A stretch of DNA of 43,001 bases from IMG/VR virus record IMGVR_UViG_3300021957_000087, positions 1-43,001 of that record; one strand, given 5' to 3'. Below, piece by piece: positions 32,304 through 39,530 of this stretch; positions within the stretch are counted from its first letter, which is position 1, and each line of letters opens with the position of its first letter. The position numbers were made by a program, and so were the translations under genes. Under the pieces are notes generated by a model. The model did no database searches. It saw only the letters and a program-made list of their open reading frames with translations, and had not been told where the DNA came from. This stretch comes from a virus.

Positions 32304-32685
32304 AGTAACAACTAAGCCGATTGCAAAACCAGAACTTGTGTTACCTAATGTTGATACTGTATCCATGCGAAAAATTGAATGGGTAATAATCACTGAAGAA
32401 AACATGGAAGAAGAAGTTGCTAAATGGACTAAGGGCGGCAAGCCTTTAGCAATATTTGCACTTAACGCAAACGGTTACGAAGCATTAGGAATGAATTTTA
32501 GTGACATACGTGCTCTTGTTCAACAACAACAATCTATAATTGCTGCATATGAAAACTATTATAAAGCTGCAAACCAAGCACTAGATACAGCAGAAACACA
32601 ACGCCAACAAGAAGAAGCCGCTGATGCTGCAAATGCTGAAGCTTTAGAAGAATCACTAGTAGATAAAATAAATCCATTTAAATGA
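32209..32685 (+). CDS. o-spanin (Rz1-like) outer-membrane lipoprotein
   Basis: 158 residues with a lipoprotein signal: basic start, hydrophobic core and lipobox LGAC with Cys24 as the lipidated residue. It overlaps the i-spanin gene by 95 bases in a different frame, an arrangement known for Rz/Rz1. It is much longer than a classical Rz1 and has its own helical stretch (RALVQQQQSIIAAYENYY, AANQALDTAETQRQQ). GGAG lies 10 bases before ATG 32209. The call rests on lipobox and overlap. Confidence 0.75.
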   Translation: MQRQLKVLITSVLGFMMILSLGACSSVPQRIEVTTKPIAKPELVLPNVDTVSMRKIEWVIITEENMEEEVAKWTKGGKPLAIFALNANGYEALGMNFSDIRALVQQQQSIIAAYENYYKAANQALDTAETQRQQEEAADAANAEALEESLVDKINPFK

Positions 32686-34202
32686 TAAAAAATCAACCAG
32701 TATTCCTGGGCCTAAGACTGTGTGAACACGACACAAATATAGCACTGTCAATCGGTTCAAAAGTAAAATACAGAAAAACTGAACGTAATACACAAATAAA
32801 ACACCACTACTACAGTAACTTGTGGGAATGGTTATTTGTGTTAGAAGAATGGAATATAAATGTTAGCGATATTGATGCTATAGGTTTAGTTATAGATGAT
32901 AAAAACTATGAGTGTATTCAAGTAAATGATTACGATGCTCCATATGAAATACTAAATCATCAATACCCTCACTGGGAACAAATAAAGTGTCCAATTTATA
33001 GAATAGACCATCATTATGCACATGTAATGAGTTGCTGGCCCATGGGTATAGAATCTACTACAGACTTTGTATTTGACGGCTTTGGCGACGATGAACGATC
33101 GCATACAATATATAAGAATAAAAAACAAACACACTATGCTAAATTATCCGAAGCAGAGAGTATAGGTAGGTATTTTGGCACAATCGGCGAGCATGTTGGC
33201 ATGAATGGCTATCATTTAGATCATGCTGGTAAATTAATGGGACTAAAGTCATATGGAAATTTTGATTTAGATTTTTATAAACAAATTTCACACTTCGGAA
33301 TGTACGATATTGCTGAACTTTTAAATATACAAAAATGGTATGCATATAAAGGTAGTAAAAACTTAGTAGAATGTGAATGGGTAAACTGGTTACGCACAGT
33401 ACATGACCATTTAGAAAAAATATATCCTAATTATTTTTTAGAGCATTGTAATCCAAATGAAGTAGTTACATACACAGGCGGAATTGCGCAAAATACCTGT
33501 ATTAATACTAAGATTAAAAAGGTAATACCTAACTTACATATACCACCTCACAACTATGATGGCGGGTTAAGTTTAGGTTGTATAGAAGTTTTGCGACAAA
33601 TACATGATGCTGACTCCTTTGATACTTCAGGATTTCCTTTTTGGCAAGATGACCAACATCCTGGTTCAGTTGCATCAACAAAAACCATTAAACAAACTGC
33701 CGAACGTCTTGCAAAAGGAGACATAGTAGGATGGTATCAAGGACACGGGGAAATAGGACCGCGGGCACTAGGTAATAGATCGGTGCTGATGAATCCAAAT
33801 GTAGAAAATGGCAAAGACATTATAAACAGTAAAGTAAAGTTTAGAGAGCCATACAGACCATTTGGTGCATCTGTGTTGTTAGATCATGTAAATGATTATT
33901 TTGAGTGGAACGAACCTAGTCCATATATGCTATATGTGCAAAAAGTTAGAGATCCAAAGGCATTTGCTCCTATTACTCATGTGGATAATACATGTCGTAT
34001 ACAGACTGTAGGGAACGAAAACCCTCTATATGCTGAATTAATAGAAGAATTTAGGAAGCTTACAGGCATTCCTATGTTACTAAACACAAGTTTAAATGTA
34101 AACACAAAACCAATTGCAGGATATAAGTCTAATTGCTGGGATATATTCCACAAAACAGCAATAGACAGTATAGTAATTGGTGACTATACCCTCCAAAAAT
34201 AG
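32682..34202 (+). CDS. Carbamoyltransferase (NodU/CmcH/TobZ family)
   Basis: 506 residues covering both parts of the family. The N-terminal kinase-like YrdC/Kae1-type half has HHYAH (110-114, metal ligands), DGFGDDERSH, HAGKLMGLKSYG and YTGGIAQNTCINTKI. The C-terminal half has GEIGPRALGNRSVLMNP, KFREPYRPFGASVL and PMLLNTSLNVNTKPI. These enzymes move a carbamoyl group from carbamoyl phosphate, via carbamoyl-AMP, to a hydroxyl. In phages the acceptor may be a hydroxymethylated base or a sugar; no hydroxymethylase is seen in this window. It overlaps the o-spanin stop by 4 bases. Confidence 0.88.
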   Translation: MIKNQPVFLGLRLCEHDTNIALSIGSKVKYRKTERNTQIKHHYYSNLWEWLFVLEEWNINVSDIDAIGLVIDDKNYECIQVNDYDAPYEILNHQYPHWEQIKCPIYRIDHHYAHVMSCWPMGIESTTDFVFDGFGDDERSHTIYKNKKQTHYAKLSEAESIGRYFGTIGEHVGMNGYHLDHAGKLMGLKSYGNFDLDFYKQISHFGMYDIAELLNIQKWYAYKGSKNLVECEWVNWLRTVHDHLEKIYPNYFLEHCNPNEVVTYTGGIAQNTCINTKIKKVIPNLHIPPHNYDGGLSLGCIEVLRQIHDADSFDTSGFPFWQDDQHPGSVASTKTIKQTAERLAKGDIVGWYQGHGEIGPRALGNRSVLMNPNVENGKDIINSKVKFREPYRPFGASVLLDHVNDYFEWNEPSPYMLYVQKVRDPKAFAPITHVDNTCRIQTVGNENPLYAELIEEFRKLTGIPMLLNTSLNVNTKPIAGYKSNCWDIFHKTAIDSIVIGDYTLQK

Positions 34203-34212
34203 AAAATATTAG

Positions 34213-34220
34213 TATAAATA
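34213..34220 (+). promoter_or_regulatory. Late promoter TATAAATA within a 14-bp palindrome
   Basis: This is an exact T4 late consensus. It lies in TAGTAT-AA-ATACTA (34210-34223). The predicted start near 34226 leaves a 13-nt leader with AAGGA before ATG 34239. Confidence 0.75.
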
Positions 34221-34238
34221 CTAGTAGAAGGAACCGCG

Positions 34239-34514
34239 ATGGATTTTATAGATAAACTTCTCGGCGATACGCTGTGGATATACACCAGTATAATAGGCGC
34301 ATTGCTCGGCGCGGCTTTCCTTGCATATTTTAAAAATACTCGAGCAGGGCTTTGGTGTTATGCAAAGTTTGATATGTTACTAGATTGGTTAGTTGAGCGA
34401 TGGGGCCTAACTTGGTTTGAACAGCCGTTAGATGCATGGCGCAAAAAGTATCCATATGTAACAAAGAAAATAGACGAGTTAGAAGCTCGTATTAAAGAAT
34501 TGGAGAACAAGTAA
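34239..34514 (+). CDS. Small membrane protein with C-terminal helix, holin candidate
   Basis: 91 residues. One hydrophobic stretch at residues about 12-31 (LWIYTSIIGALLGAAFLAYF), then a Trp-rich region (LLDWLVERWGLTWFEQPLDA) and a charged coiled-coil end (KKIDELEARIKELENK). It is the first of three consecutive membrane genes under a late promoter, close to the lysis cassette, and no other holin is evident. The holin role is a guess from place and topology. The stop overlaps the next ATG. Confidence 0.65.
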   Translation: MDFIDKLLGDTLWIYTSIIGALLGAAFLAYFKNTRAGLWCYAKFDMLLDWLVERWGLTWFEQPLDAWRKKYPYVTKKIDELEARIKELENK

Positions 34515-34948
34515 TGGAAAGCGAAATAATGAGTGCTGGTGGTGTTGGACTAGAACTAGCTGAATTAGCCATGCCGTTTGTAGGCGCATTACTTGCATTA
34601 GTAATTACACTAATGTTTAAAGATTACGCAACTAAAGTTGCAAAAGGGATGGCATTCAAAATGAATCCTGATTTCAAGGAAGGTGATAAAGTTATACTAG
34701 ACGGTGAAAGAGCTCTTATTGTTAAGATAGGAAATACTACAACAGTGTTTGGTATACATAAATCAAACGGTGAGTTTGAAGGTGACTATTGCTGGAGATA
34801 CATACCTAATGAAAGAATATCTTCGTTGAAACTTGAAAAGGTAATATTTGATGCTACACCTGTGCAAAACACACAGCGTATACACGAAAATGGGCAAAAA
34901 ATTGACGAACTAACCGGAGGGAATTTAAATGCCAAGAAAAAAAGTTGA
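34514..34948 (+). CDS. Membrane protein with MscS-like channel module
   Basis: 144 residues. One membrane helix (about 14-37, ELAMPFVGALLALVITLMF) runs into KDYATKVAKGMAFKMNPDFK, then GDKVILDGERALIVKIGNTTTVF and YIPNERISSLKLEKV. This order matches the third helix and beta domain of MscS channels (helix, then GDxVxIxGxxGxVxxI, T, PN). The first two MscS helices and the large C-terminal domain are missing. A single-helix protein could still form an oligomeric pore. The family call is by my own pattern reading. Its 3' end overlaps the EF-hand gene by 20 bases. Confidence 0.6.
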   Translation: MESEIMSAGGVGLELAELAMPFVGALLALVITLMFKDYATKVAKGMAFKMNPDFKEGDKVILDGERALIVKIGNTTTVFGIHKSNGEFEGDYCWRYIPNERISSLKLEKVIFDATPVQNTQRIHENGQKIDELTGGNLNAKKKS

Positions 34949-35345
34949 AAGTGAAGTAGCCGAACCCGTTGCGGCAGCACCAGCAACAGAAACAGTCGGA
35001 GGCGTAAGCTACAGTGGACTTACTGTAGAACGCGGGGCATTGCCAGATGATGCTGACATGAACGGAGATGGGCATATCAGCAAAAGAGAAATGGAGATGC
35101 ACTTAGAGTTTAAACGCAAAGAACTAGAAGACCAAGATGCTATGCGTGATGCACAACGTAAAATGGCTTGGTTTGCACTAATAGGTATGTTGCTATATCC
35201 ATTTGCAGTTGTTATTGCAGTATTGCTAAATTTAGATCAAGCGGCAACTGTATTAGGATCGATGGCAGCAACATATTTTGTTTCAGTTGCAGCAATTGTT
35301 ATGGCGTTCTTTGGCGCACAAGCATATAGTGGAAAATCTAAATAA
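34929..35345 (+). CDS. Membrane protein with one EF-hand motif
   Basis: 138 residues from ATG 34929 behind GGAGG. An Ala/Glu-rich start is followed by a textbook EF-hand loop DMNGDGHISKRE (residues about 43-54; acidic or amide ligands at positions 1, 3, 5, and Glu at 12). A charged helix (EMHLEFKRKELEDQDAMRD) and two membrane helices (about 79-97 and 106-130) follow. Related EF-hand membrane proteins occur in marine T4-like phages. It may sense calcium or act in lysis, but the function is unproven. Confidence 0.75.
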   Translation: MPRKKVESEVAEPVAAAPATETVGGVSYSGLTVERGALPDDADMNGDGHISKREMEMHLEFKRKELEDQDAMRDAQRKMAWFALIGMLLYPFAVVIAVLLNLDQAATVLGSMAATYFVSVAAIVMAFFGAQAYSGKSK

Positions 35346-35388
35346 TCACTACTGTTATTAACTAGTGGTTCATACGATAAGTAGTTGT

Positions 35389-36237
35389 ATGGACCACTAT
35401 TCTACACTAGGCGTTGCTAAAAATGCTTCTGATAAAGAACTGAAGGCAGCATATAAAAAAGCAAGTATGAAACACCATCCTGACCGAGGTGGTGACGAAG
35501 CCAAATTCAAACAAATCAACGAAGCATACAGTACACTAAAGGATCCGCACAAGCGAGGTATGTACGATCATCAACAAAATGGCGGCGGGCAAGGATTTAA
35601 TTTTAATCAACAAAGCCAAGGCGGATTTGAAGAGGCAATGCGACAAGCAAATGCACAATACAGTCACCCGTTTGATCATATGTTTAATAATGGTTTTGCA
35701 AATCGAACTCCAAGAAATAAAGATCTTCATCTAAGAGCAGAAATAGGATTAGCAGATATAATAAACGGGAAAACATTAGTTTTTCAATACAGTACACACA
35801 GTGGAAGAGTAGAAACAGTCAACGTTGATATACCTAGAGGAGCTAAACACGGCGACACAGTTAGGTATCAAGGTCTAGGGGATGATGGCCATCCTGGATT
35901 CCAAAGAGGTGATCTTCATATTAAGTTATATGTGCAAAAGGTAAAGAATTGGGAGAGGGATCAAAATAATTTAATTTATAAAAAAGTAATAAATGTGTTT
36001 GACTTAATGCTAGGTTGTGTTATAATAGTTAAGACACTAGACAATAAACAAGTAAAACTTAATATTCCTAAAGGCACAAAAATAGGCCAAGTTTTTAATA
36101 TTCCAGGTTACGGAATACCGGACTTGCATACAGGTAAAAAAGGTAATTTGTATGTATCTATAGACACAGAGATACCTACAATAACAAATGAAACTATACT
36201 AAAAGAGATAGAACTCTTAAAAGATAAAATAAGGTGA
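35389..36237 (+). CDS. DnaJ-like (CbpA-type) co-chaperone
   Basis: 282 residues from ATG 35389 (MDHYSTLGVAKNASDKELKA); a GTG at 35365 is in frame but would add an atypical extension. J domain residues 1-60 with HPD at 30-32 (KHHPDRGGD). A Gly/Gln/Asn-rich linker (about 63-85) precedes two beta-domain stretches (HLRAEIGLADIINGKTL, VDIPRGAKHGDTVRYQGLGD, LNIPKGTKIGQVFNIPGYG). There is no zinc-finger domain, so it is the CbpA/DnaJ class II type. It would direct host DnaK to phage clients. The gene next to it encodes a ClpA-like unfoldase. Confidence 0.88.
   Translation: MDHYSTLGVAKNASDKELKAAYKKASMKHHPDRGGDEAKFKQINEAYSTLKDPHKRGMYDHQQNGGGQGFNFNQQSQGGFEEAMRQANAQYSHPFDHMFNNGFANRTPRNKDLHLRAEIGLADIINGKTLVFQYSTHSGRVETVNVDIPRGAKHGDTVRYQGLGDDGHPGFQRGDLHIKLYVQKVKNWERDQNNLIYKKVINVFDLMLGCVIIVKTLDNKQVKLNIPKGTKIGQVFNIPGYGIPDLHTGKKGNLYVSIDTEIPTITNETILKEIELLKDKIR
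35999..36026 (+). promoter_or_regulatory. Possible sigma70-type promoter TTGACT-N16-TATAAT
   Basis: Found inside the DnaJ-like gene with a consensus -10 (36021-36026). It could drive the ClpA-like gene at 36241 with a leader of about 208 nt. Being in AT-rich coding sequence, it may be chance. Confidence 0.4.
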
Positions 36238-36240
36238 ATC

Positions 36241-38484
36241 ATGGTAGAACCAAGCAAAGAATTACAACTTGTATTTGATAAAGCAATTAAAGATGCAAAA
36301 AATCTAAAACACGAATATGTGACTTTAGAACACTTAGTGTATGCTATTTTTTGTGAAGAAAATTTTTGTCAATACGTCTCTTCATTTGGGGCAAATATTG
36401 ATTATATCAAATCTAATTTAGAGTTATATCTAAAAAACGATCTAGATGATATAAAAGTTGAAATTAAAAAGTATAAGCCTAAAAAAACATCTACTGTAGA
36501 ACGTGTATTAAACAGAGCATTTACACAAGTACTATTTGCAGGTAGAGGTGAGATAGAACTTACTGACCTTATCCTAGCTACATTGCACGAGAAAAAAACG
36601 ATGGCAACCTATTACCTAGAAAAAGGTGGCATCGATAAAGCAGCATTTAGTGCATACATCGACGAAGAATTACAATATAATGATGAAGAAGATCAAGAAA
36701 TCTCTGCTGACGCTAAGAGGGCATTACGTTCTTTTACTTCTAATTTAAATGACGAAGTAAAGCGAGGCAAGGTTGATCCTATTATTGGACGTAGCGAAGA
36801 ATTAGAAAGTTTAGCGTTATCACTTGGCAGACGCAACAAAAACAATGTACTAATGGTAGGTGATCCTGGTGTAGGTAAAACTGCTATTGCAGAAGGACTT
36901 GCGTACAACATTGTTAATGATAATGTACCGGAGTTTTTAAAGGAATATAAAGTATACAATTTAGATATCGGTAGTATGCTTGCTGGCAGTAAGTATCGCG
37001 GTGACTTCGAAGAACGTTTTAAACTAGTTATTACAGCTCTTATAAAACAAGGCAAAACAATCATGTTTGTTGATGAAGCACATATGATGATGGGTGCTGG
37101 TGCAGCAGGTTCTAGTAGTGCAAATGATATGGCTAATATGCTAAAGCCTGCACTTACAAAAGGTGACTTAAAAGTTGTTGCATCAACTACTTGGGAAGAA
37201 TATCGCAAGTATTTTGAAAAAGATCGTGCATTGATGCGTAGATTCCAGCGGGTTGTAATTGATGAACCTTCAAAAGAAAATACAAAAAATATTTTACAAG
37301 GTCTTAAGAAATATTATGAAGAGTATCATGGCACAACTATCACCGATGACGCTATTGATGCTGCTGTTAAATTGAGTATTAAATATCAAACTGATAAGAA
37401 GTTGCCTGACAAGGCAATTGATTTAATTGATGTTGCATGTTCTCGCTTTAAAGTTAATAACCAAACAGAAAATGTTGTTGTAGGCGAAGATGAAATTCAA
37501 TTTGAACTTGCAAAGATGATTAAAGTGCCAACAGAACAAGTTGCCGAGAAAGAAAGTGACAATCTTAAAAACTTAGAATCTAATATGAAAAAGGTTGTTT
37601 TTGGCCAAGATGAAGCTATTGAAAGTATTGTAGATAAGATCCTGGTCAGTCAAGCAGGGTTAAAAGCAGACGACAAGCCCATTGGAAGCTTTGTATTTAT
37701 GGGTCCGACAGGCACAGGTAAAACTGAAACAGCTAAAGCACTATCTAATAATTTAGGTGTACAGCTTGTGCGATTTGATATGAGCGAATATATGGAAAAA
37801 CATTCAGTCGCAAAGCTCATAGGGTCGCCTCCGGGTTACGTAGGACACGAGGAAAATGCAGGCCAATTGATTACTAAATTGCAAGAATTTCCTAATTGTG
37901 TGTTACTGCTAGATGAAATTGAAAAAGCACATCCTGATGTATCACAGATTCTTTTACAGATTATGGACAACGGTAAAGTAACTGGAAGCAACGGTAAAGA
38001 AGCTGATGCACGTAACTGTACACTGATTCTTACAACTAACCTAGGTGCTAAACAAGCAGAGAAAAATTCTATTGGCTTTGAAACACAGGAAACTAATAAC
38101 TATGATGATTCGGAGTTGAAAAGATTTTTTGCTCCAGAATTCCGTAACAGACTTGACGGTGTTATAACATTTGCTAAACTAGGCAGAGAAGTAATGATCA
38201 AGATTGTTGGTAAATTCTTAGTTGAGTTAAAGAAGATGGTAGAAGATAAAAATATTAAGATAAAAATTACCGATGAAGCAATTGATTACTTGGTAGAAAA
38301 AGGTTTTGATCCAAAGAATGGTGCTCGGCCACTACAGCGTATTATTGATAGAGATATCAAACGTCCACTTAGTCGTCAAATATTGTTTGGTGACTTAAAA
38401 AATGGCGGGAATATCACTATCGATTGTCAAGAAGATACGATTATTCTGAATAACGAATCTCAAAAAGTACCTGAAAATGTATAA
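36241..38484 (+). CDS. clpA: ClpA-like AAA+ protein unfoldase
   Basis: 747 residues with the ClpA layout: N domain (about 1-145), first AAA+ with Walker A GDPGVGKT (207-214) and FVDEAH, second AAA+ with Walker A GPTGTGKT (about 487-494), LLLDEIEKAHPD, and the C-terminal NGARPLQRIIDR sensor-2 region. The long coiled middle domain of ClpB is absent. The loop KNSIGFETQ (IGF at 611-613) corresponds to the IGL/IGF loop by which ClpA and ClpX dock onto ClpP. No ClpP is encoded in this window, so it would use host ClpP. It starts 3 bases after the DnaJ-like gene. Confidence 0.9.
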   Translation: MVEPSKELQLVFDKAIKDAKNLKHEYVTLEHLVYAIFCEENFCQYVSSFGANIDYIKSNLELYLKNDLDDIKVEIKKYKPKKTSTVERVLNRAFTQVLFAGRGEIELTDLILATLHEKKTMATYYLEKGGIDKAAFSAYIDEELQYNDEEDQEISADAKRALRSFTSNLNDEVKRGKVDPIIGRSEELESLALSLGRRNKNNVLMVGDPGVGKTAIAEGLAYNIVNDNVPEFLKEYKVYNLDIGSMLAGSKYRGDFEERFKLVITALIKQGKTIMFVDEAHMMMGAGAAGSSSANDMANMLKPALTKGDLKVVASTTWEEYRKYFEKDRALMRRFQRVVIDEPSKENTKNILQGLKKYYEEYHGTTITDDAIDAAVKLSIKYQTDKKLPDKAIDLIDVACSRFKVNNQTENVVVGEDEIQFELAKMIKVPTEQVAEKESDNLKNLESNMKKVVFGQDEAIESIVDKILVSQAGLKADDKPIGSFVFMGPTGTGKTETAKALSNNLGVQLVRFDMSEYMEKHSVAKLIGSPPGYVGHEENAGQLITKLQEFPNCVLLLDEIEKAHPDVSQILLQIMDNGKVTGSNGKEADARNCTLILTTNLGAKQAEKNSIGFETQETNNYDDSELKRFFAPEFRNRLDGVITFAKLGREVMIKIVGKFLVELKKMVEDKNIKIKITDEAIDYLVEKGFDPKNGARPLQRIIDRDIKRPLSRQILFGDLKNGGNITIDCQEDTIILNNESQKVPENV

Positions 38485-39178
38485 AAAATGTACCACTAAC
38501 AAGATATTTTACTCTAAGTATGTATATAAGTTAGTGGTATATAATAAATTAGCGTCAATATTTAGATCTGAACTACAGCGCGGCAAGGAACTATCGTATG
38601 CTAGAGAAAAACTAGACGAATATAATAATTATTATTCAAACAATCAACCTATAACTAAGACTATATTTAGAACAACAACAATTGTATCTAACGATGATTT
38701 TTTAGATGCAAGAGATATCTATAAATGTTTAAAAATACTAAGTGAAGATTATTTAGTAAGAGTCGGTATTGGTAATGAGTTAATTATTTACTGTAATGAT
38801 AAATCTGAGCTTATAAGCATAGCAAATAAAATGCGGACAGAACGGATCGAGTTTCACGAACCTAGTAACAAAATAGCGGCTTATTTAAAAAATAACACCG
38901 ACGTAGTTATTGTAAAGAATAAGCCGCAATTTAATTTAAGAATTACTTTAGGAAGGAAAAATGGCTCCAAAGATCTAGCAAATTGGTTAAAAAACAACAA
39001 AGACAAGAGTAAAGTAGGCAGAAAAACATTAGAAAATTTAGAAACTGAGTCGTATGTTGACGGATTATACTTCTATTTAAGAGATGAAAAATTGCTTCAA
39101 TTAATAACTTTAATCTGTGTTGACAATATTCGTAGGGTACAAAAACTGGTTTGGTATAGCGAATTAGATAAATATTAG
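38477..39178 (+). CDS. Conserved marine phage protein following clpA, unknown
   Basis: 233 residues starting inside the last codons of clpA. Start MYKKCTTNKIFYSKYVYKL, then ASIFRSELQRGKELSYAREK, EDYLVRVGIGNELIIYCND and a Lys-rich C-terminal half. I recognise the type as a hypothetical protein of T4-like marine phages and can assign no function. No membrane segment or enzyme motif is visible. An inverted repeat lies within its first 20 codons. Its last codons form the late promoter of the next gene. Confidence 0.7.
   Translation: MYKKCTTNKIFYSKYVYKLVVYNKLASIFRSELQRGKELSYAREKLDEYNNYYSNNQPITKTIFRTTTIVSNDDFLDARDIYKCLKILSEDYLVRVGIGNELIIYCNDKSELISIANKMRTERIEFHEPSNKIAAYLKNNTDVVIVKNKPQFNLRITLGRKNGSKDLANWLKNNKDKSKVGRKTLENLETESYVDGLYFYLRDEKLLQLITLICVDNIRRVQKLVWYSELDKY
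38491..38539 (+). repeat. Perfect 10-bp inverted repeat just after a start codon
   Basis: TACCACTAAC (38491-38500) and GTTAGTGGTA (38530-38539) are exact reverse complements with a 29-base loop. Both are inside codons 5-21 of the gene at 38477. In mRNA this could slow early elongation or initiation. Confidence 0.6.
39167..39174 (+). promoter_or_regulatory. T4-like late promoter GATAAATA at a leaderless start
   Basis: It lies in the last codons of the preceding gene. With T4 spacing, transcription begins at 39180, the A of the next ATG. No ribosome binding site precedes that ATG. Confidence 0.55.
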
Positions 39179-39179
39179 T

Positions 39180-39521
39180 ATGGCAACTAATAGTGAAATA
39201 ATTTTATCAGCGCAAACACATCCAGGAGATAGTACTTCGGAGGTTGTAATAGGTGACAAGTTTAAAGGTGACGGTTACTACGGTCGCAGTGATGGCTTGC
39301 ATACAGTACAGTATAACTTGTCTGAATTTACAGGTACACTCATTATCGAAGGAACTTTAGAAGTAGATCCTGTTGATAGTGATTGGTTCAGTGTGCATTC
39401 TGGTGCAATAGAGCAAGAAACTAATAATACTATTGTAAGTTTTACAGGAAATTATGTTTGGATTAGAGCTAAAATAATTTACACTGACGGTACATTGAAT
39501 TCAATAACACTAAATCATTAA
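39180..39521 (+). CDS. Small beta-rich virion-type protein
   Basis: 113 residues, beta-rich and Ser/Thr/Asp rich: SEIILSAQTHPGDSTSEVV, YNLSEFTGTLIIEGTLE, VDSDWFSV, FTGNYVWIRAKIIY. The pattern of TxGNYVWIRAxI near the end is one I know from hypothetical T4-like marine phage proteins. A late promoter directly at its start suggests a virion part. No function known. Confidence 0.7.
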   Translation: MATNSEIILSAQTHPGDSTSEVVIGDKFKGDGYYGRSDGLHTVQYNLSEFTGTLIIEGTLEVDPVDSDWFSVHSGAIEQETNNTIVSFTGNYVWIRAKIIYTDGTLNSITLNH

Positions 39522-39530
39522 GGTATAAAT

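Noticed and set aside
36693-37208. Minus-strand 171-codon frame inside clpA
   Set aside because: It is the antisense shadow of the first AAA+ domain.
36241-38484. ClpB disaggregase
   Set aside because: There is no coiled middle domain between the two AAA+ modules, and an IGF loop for ClpP is present.
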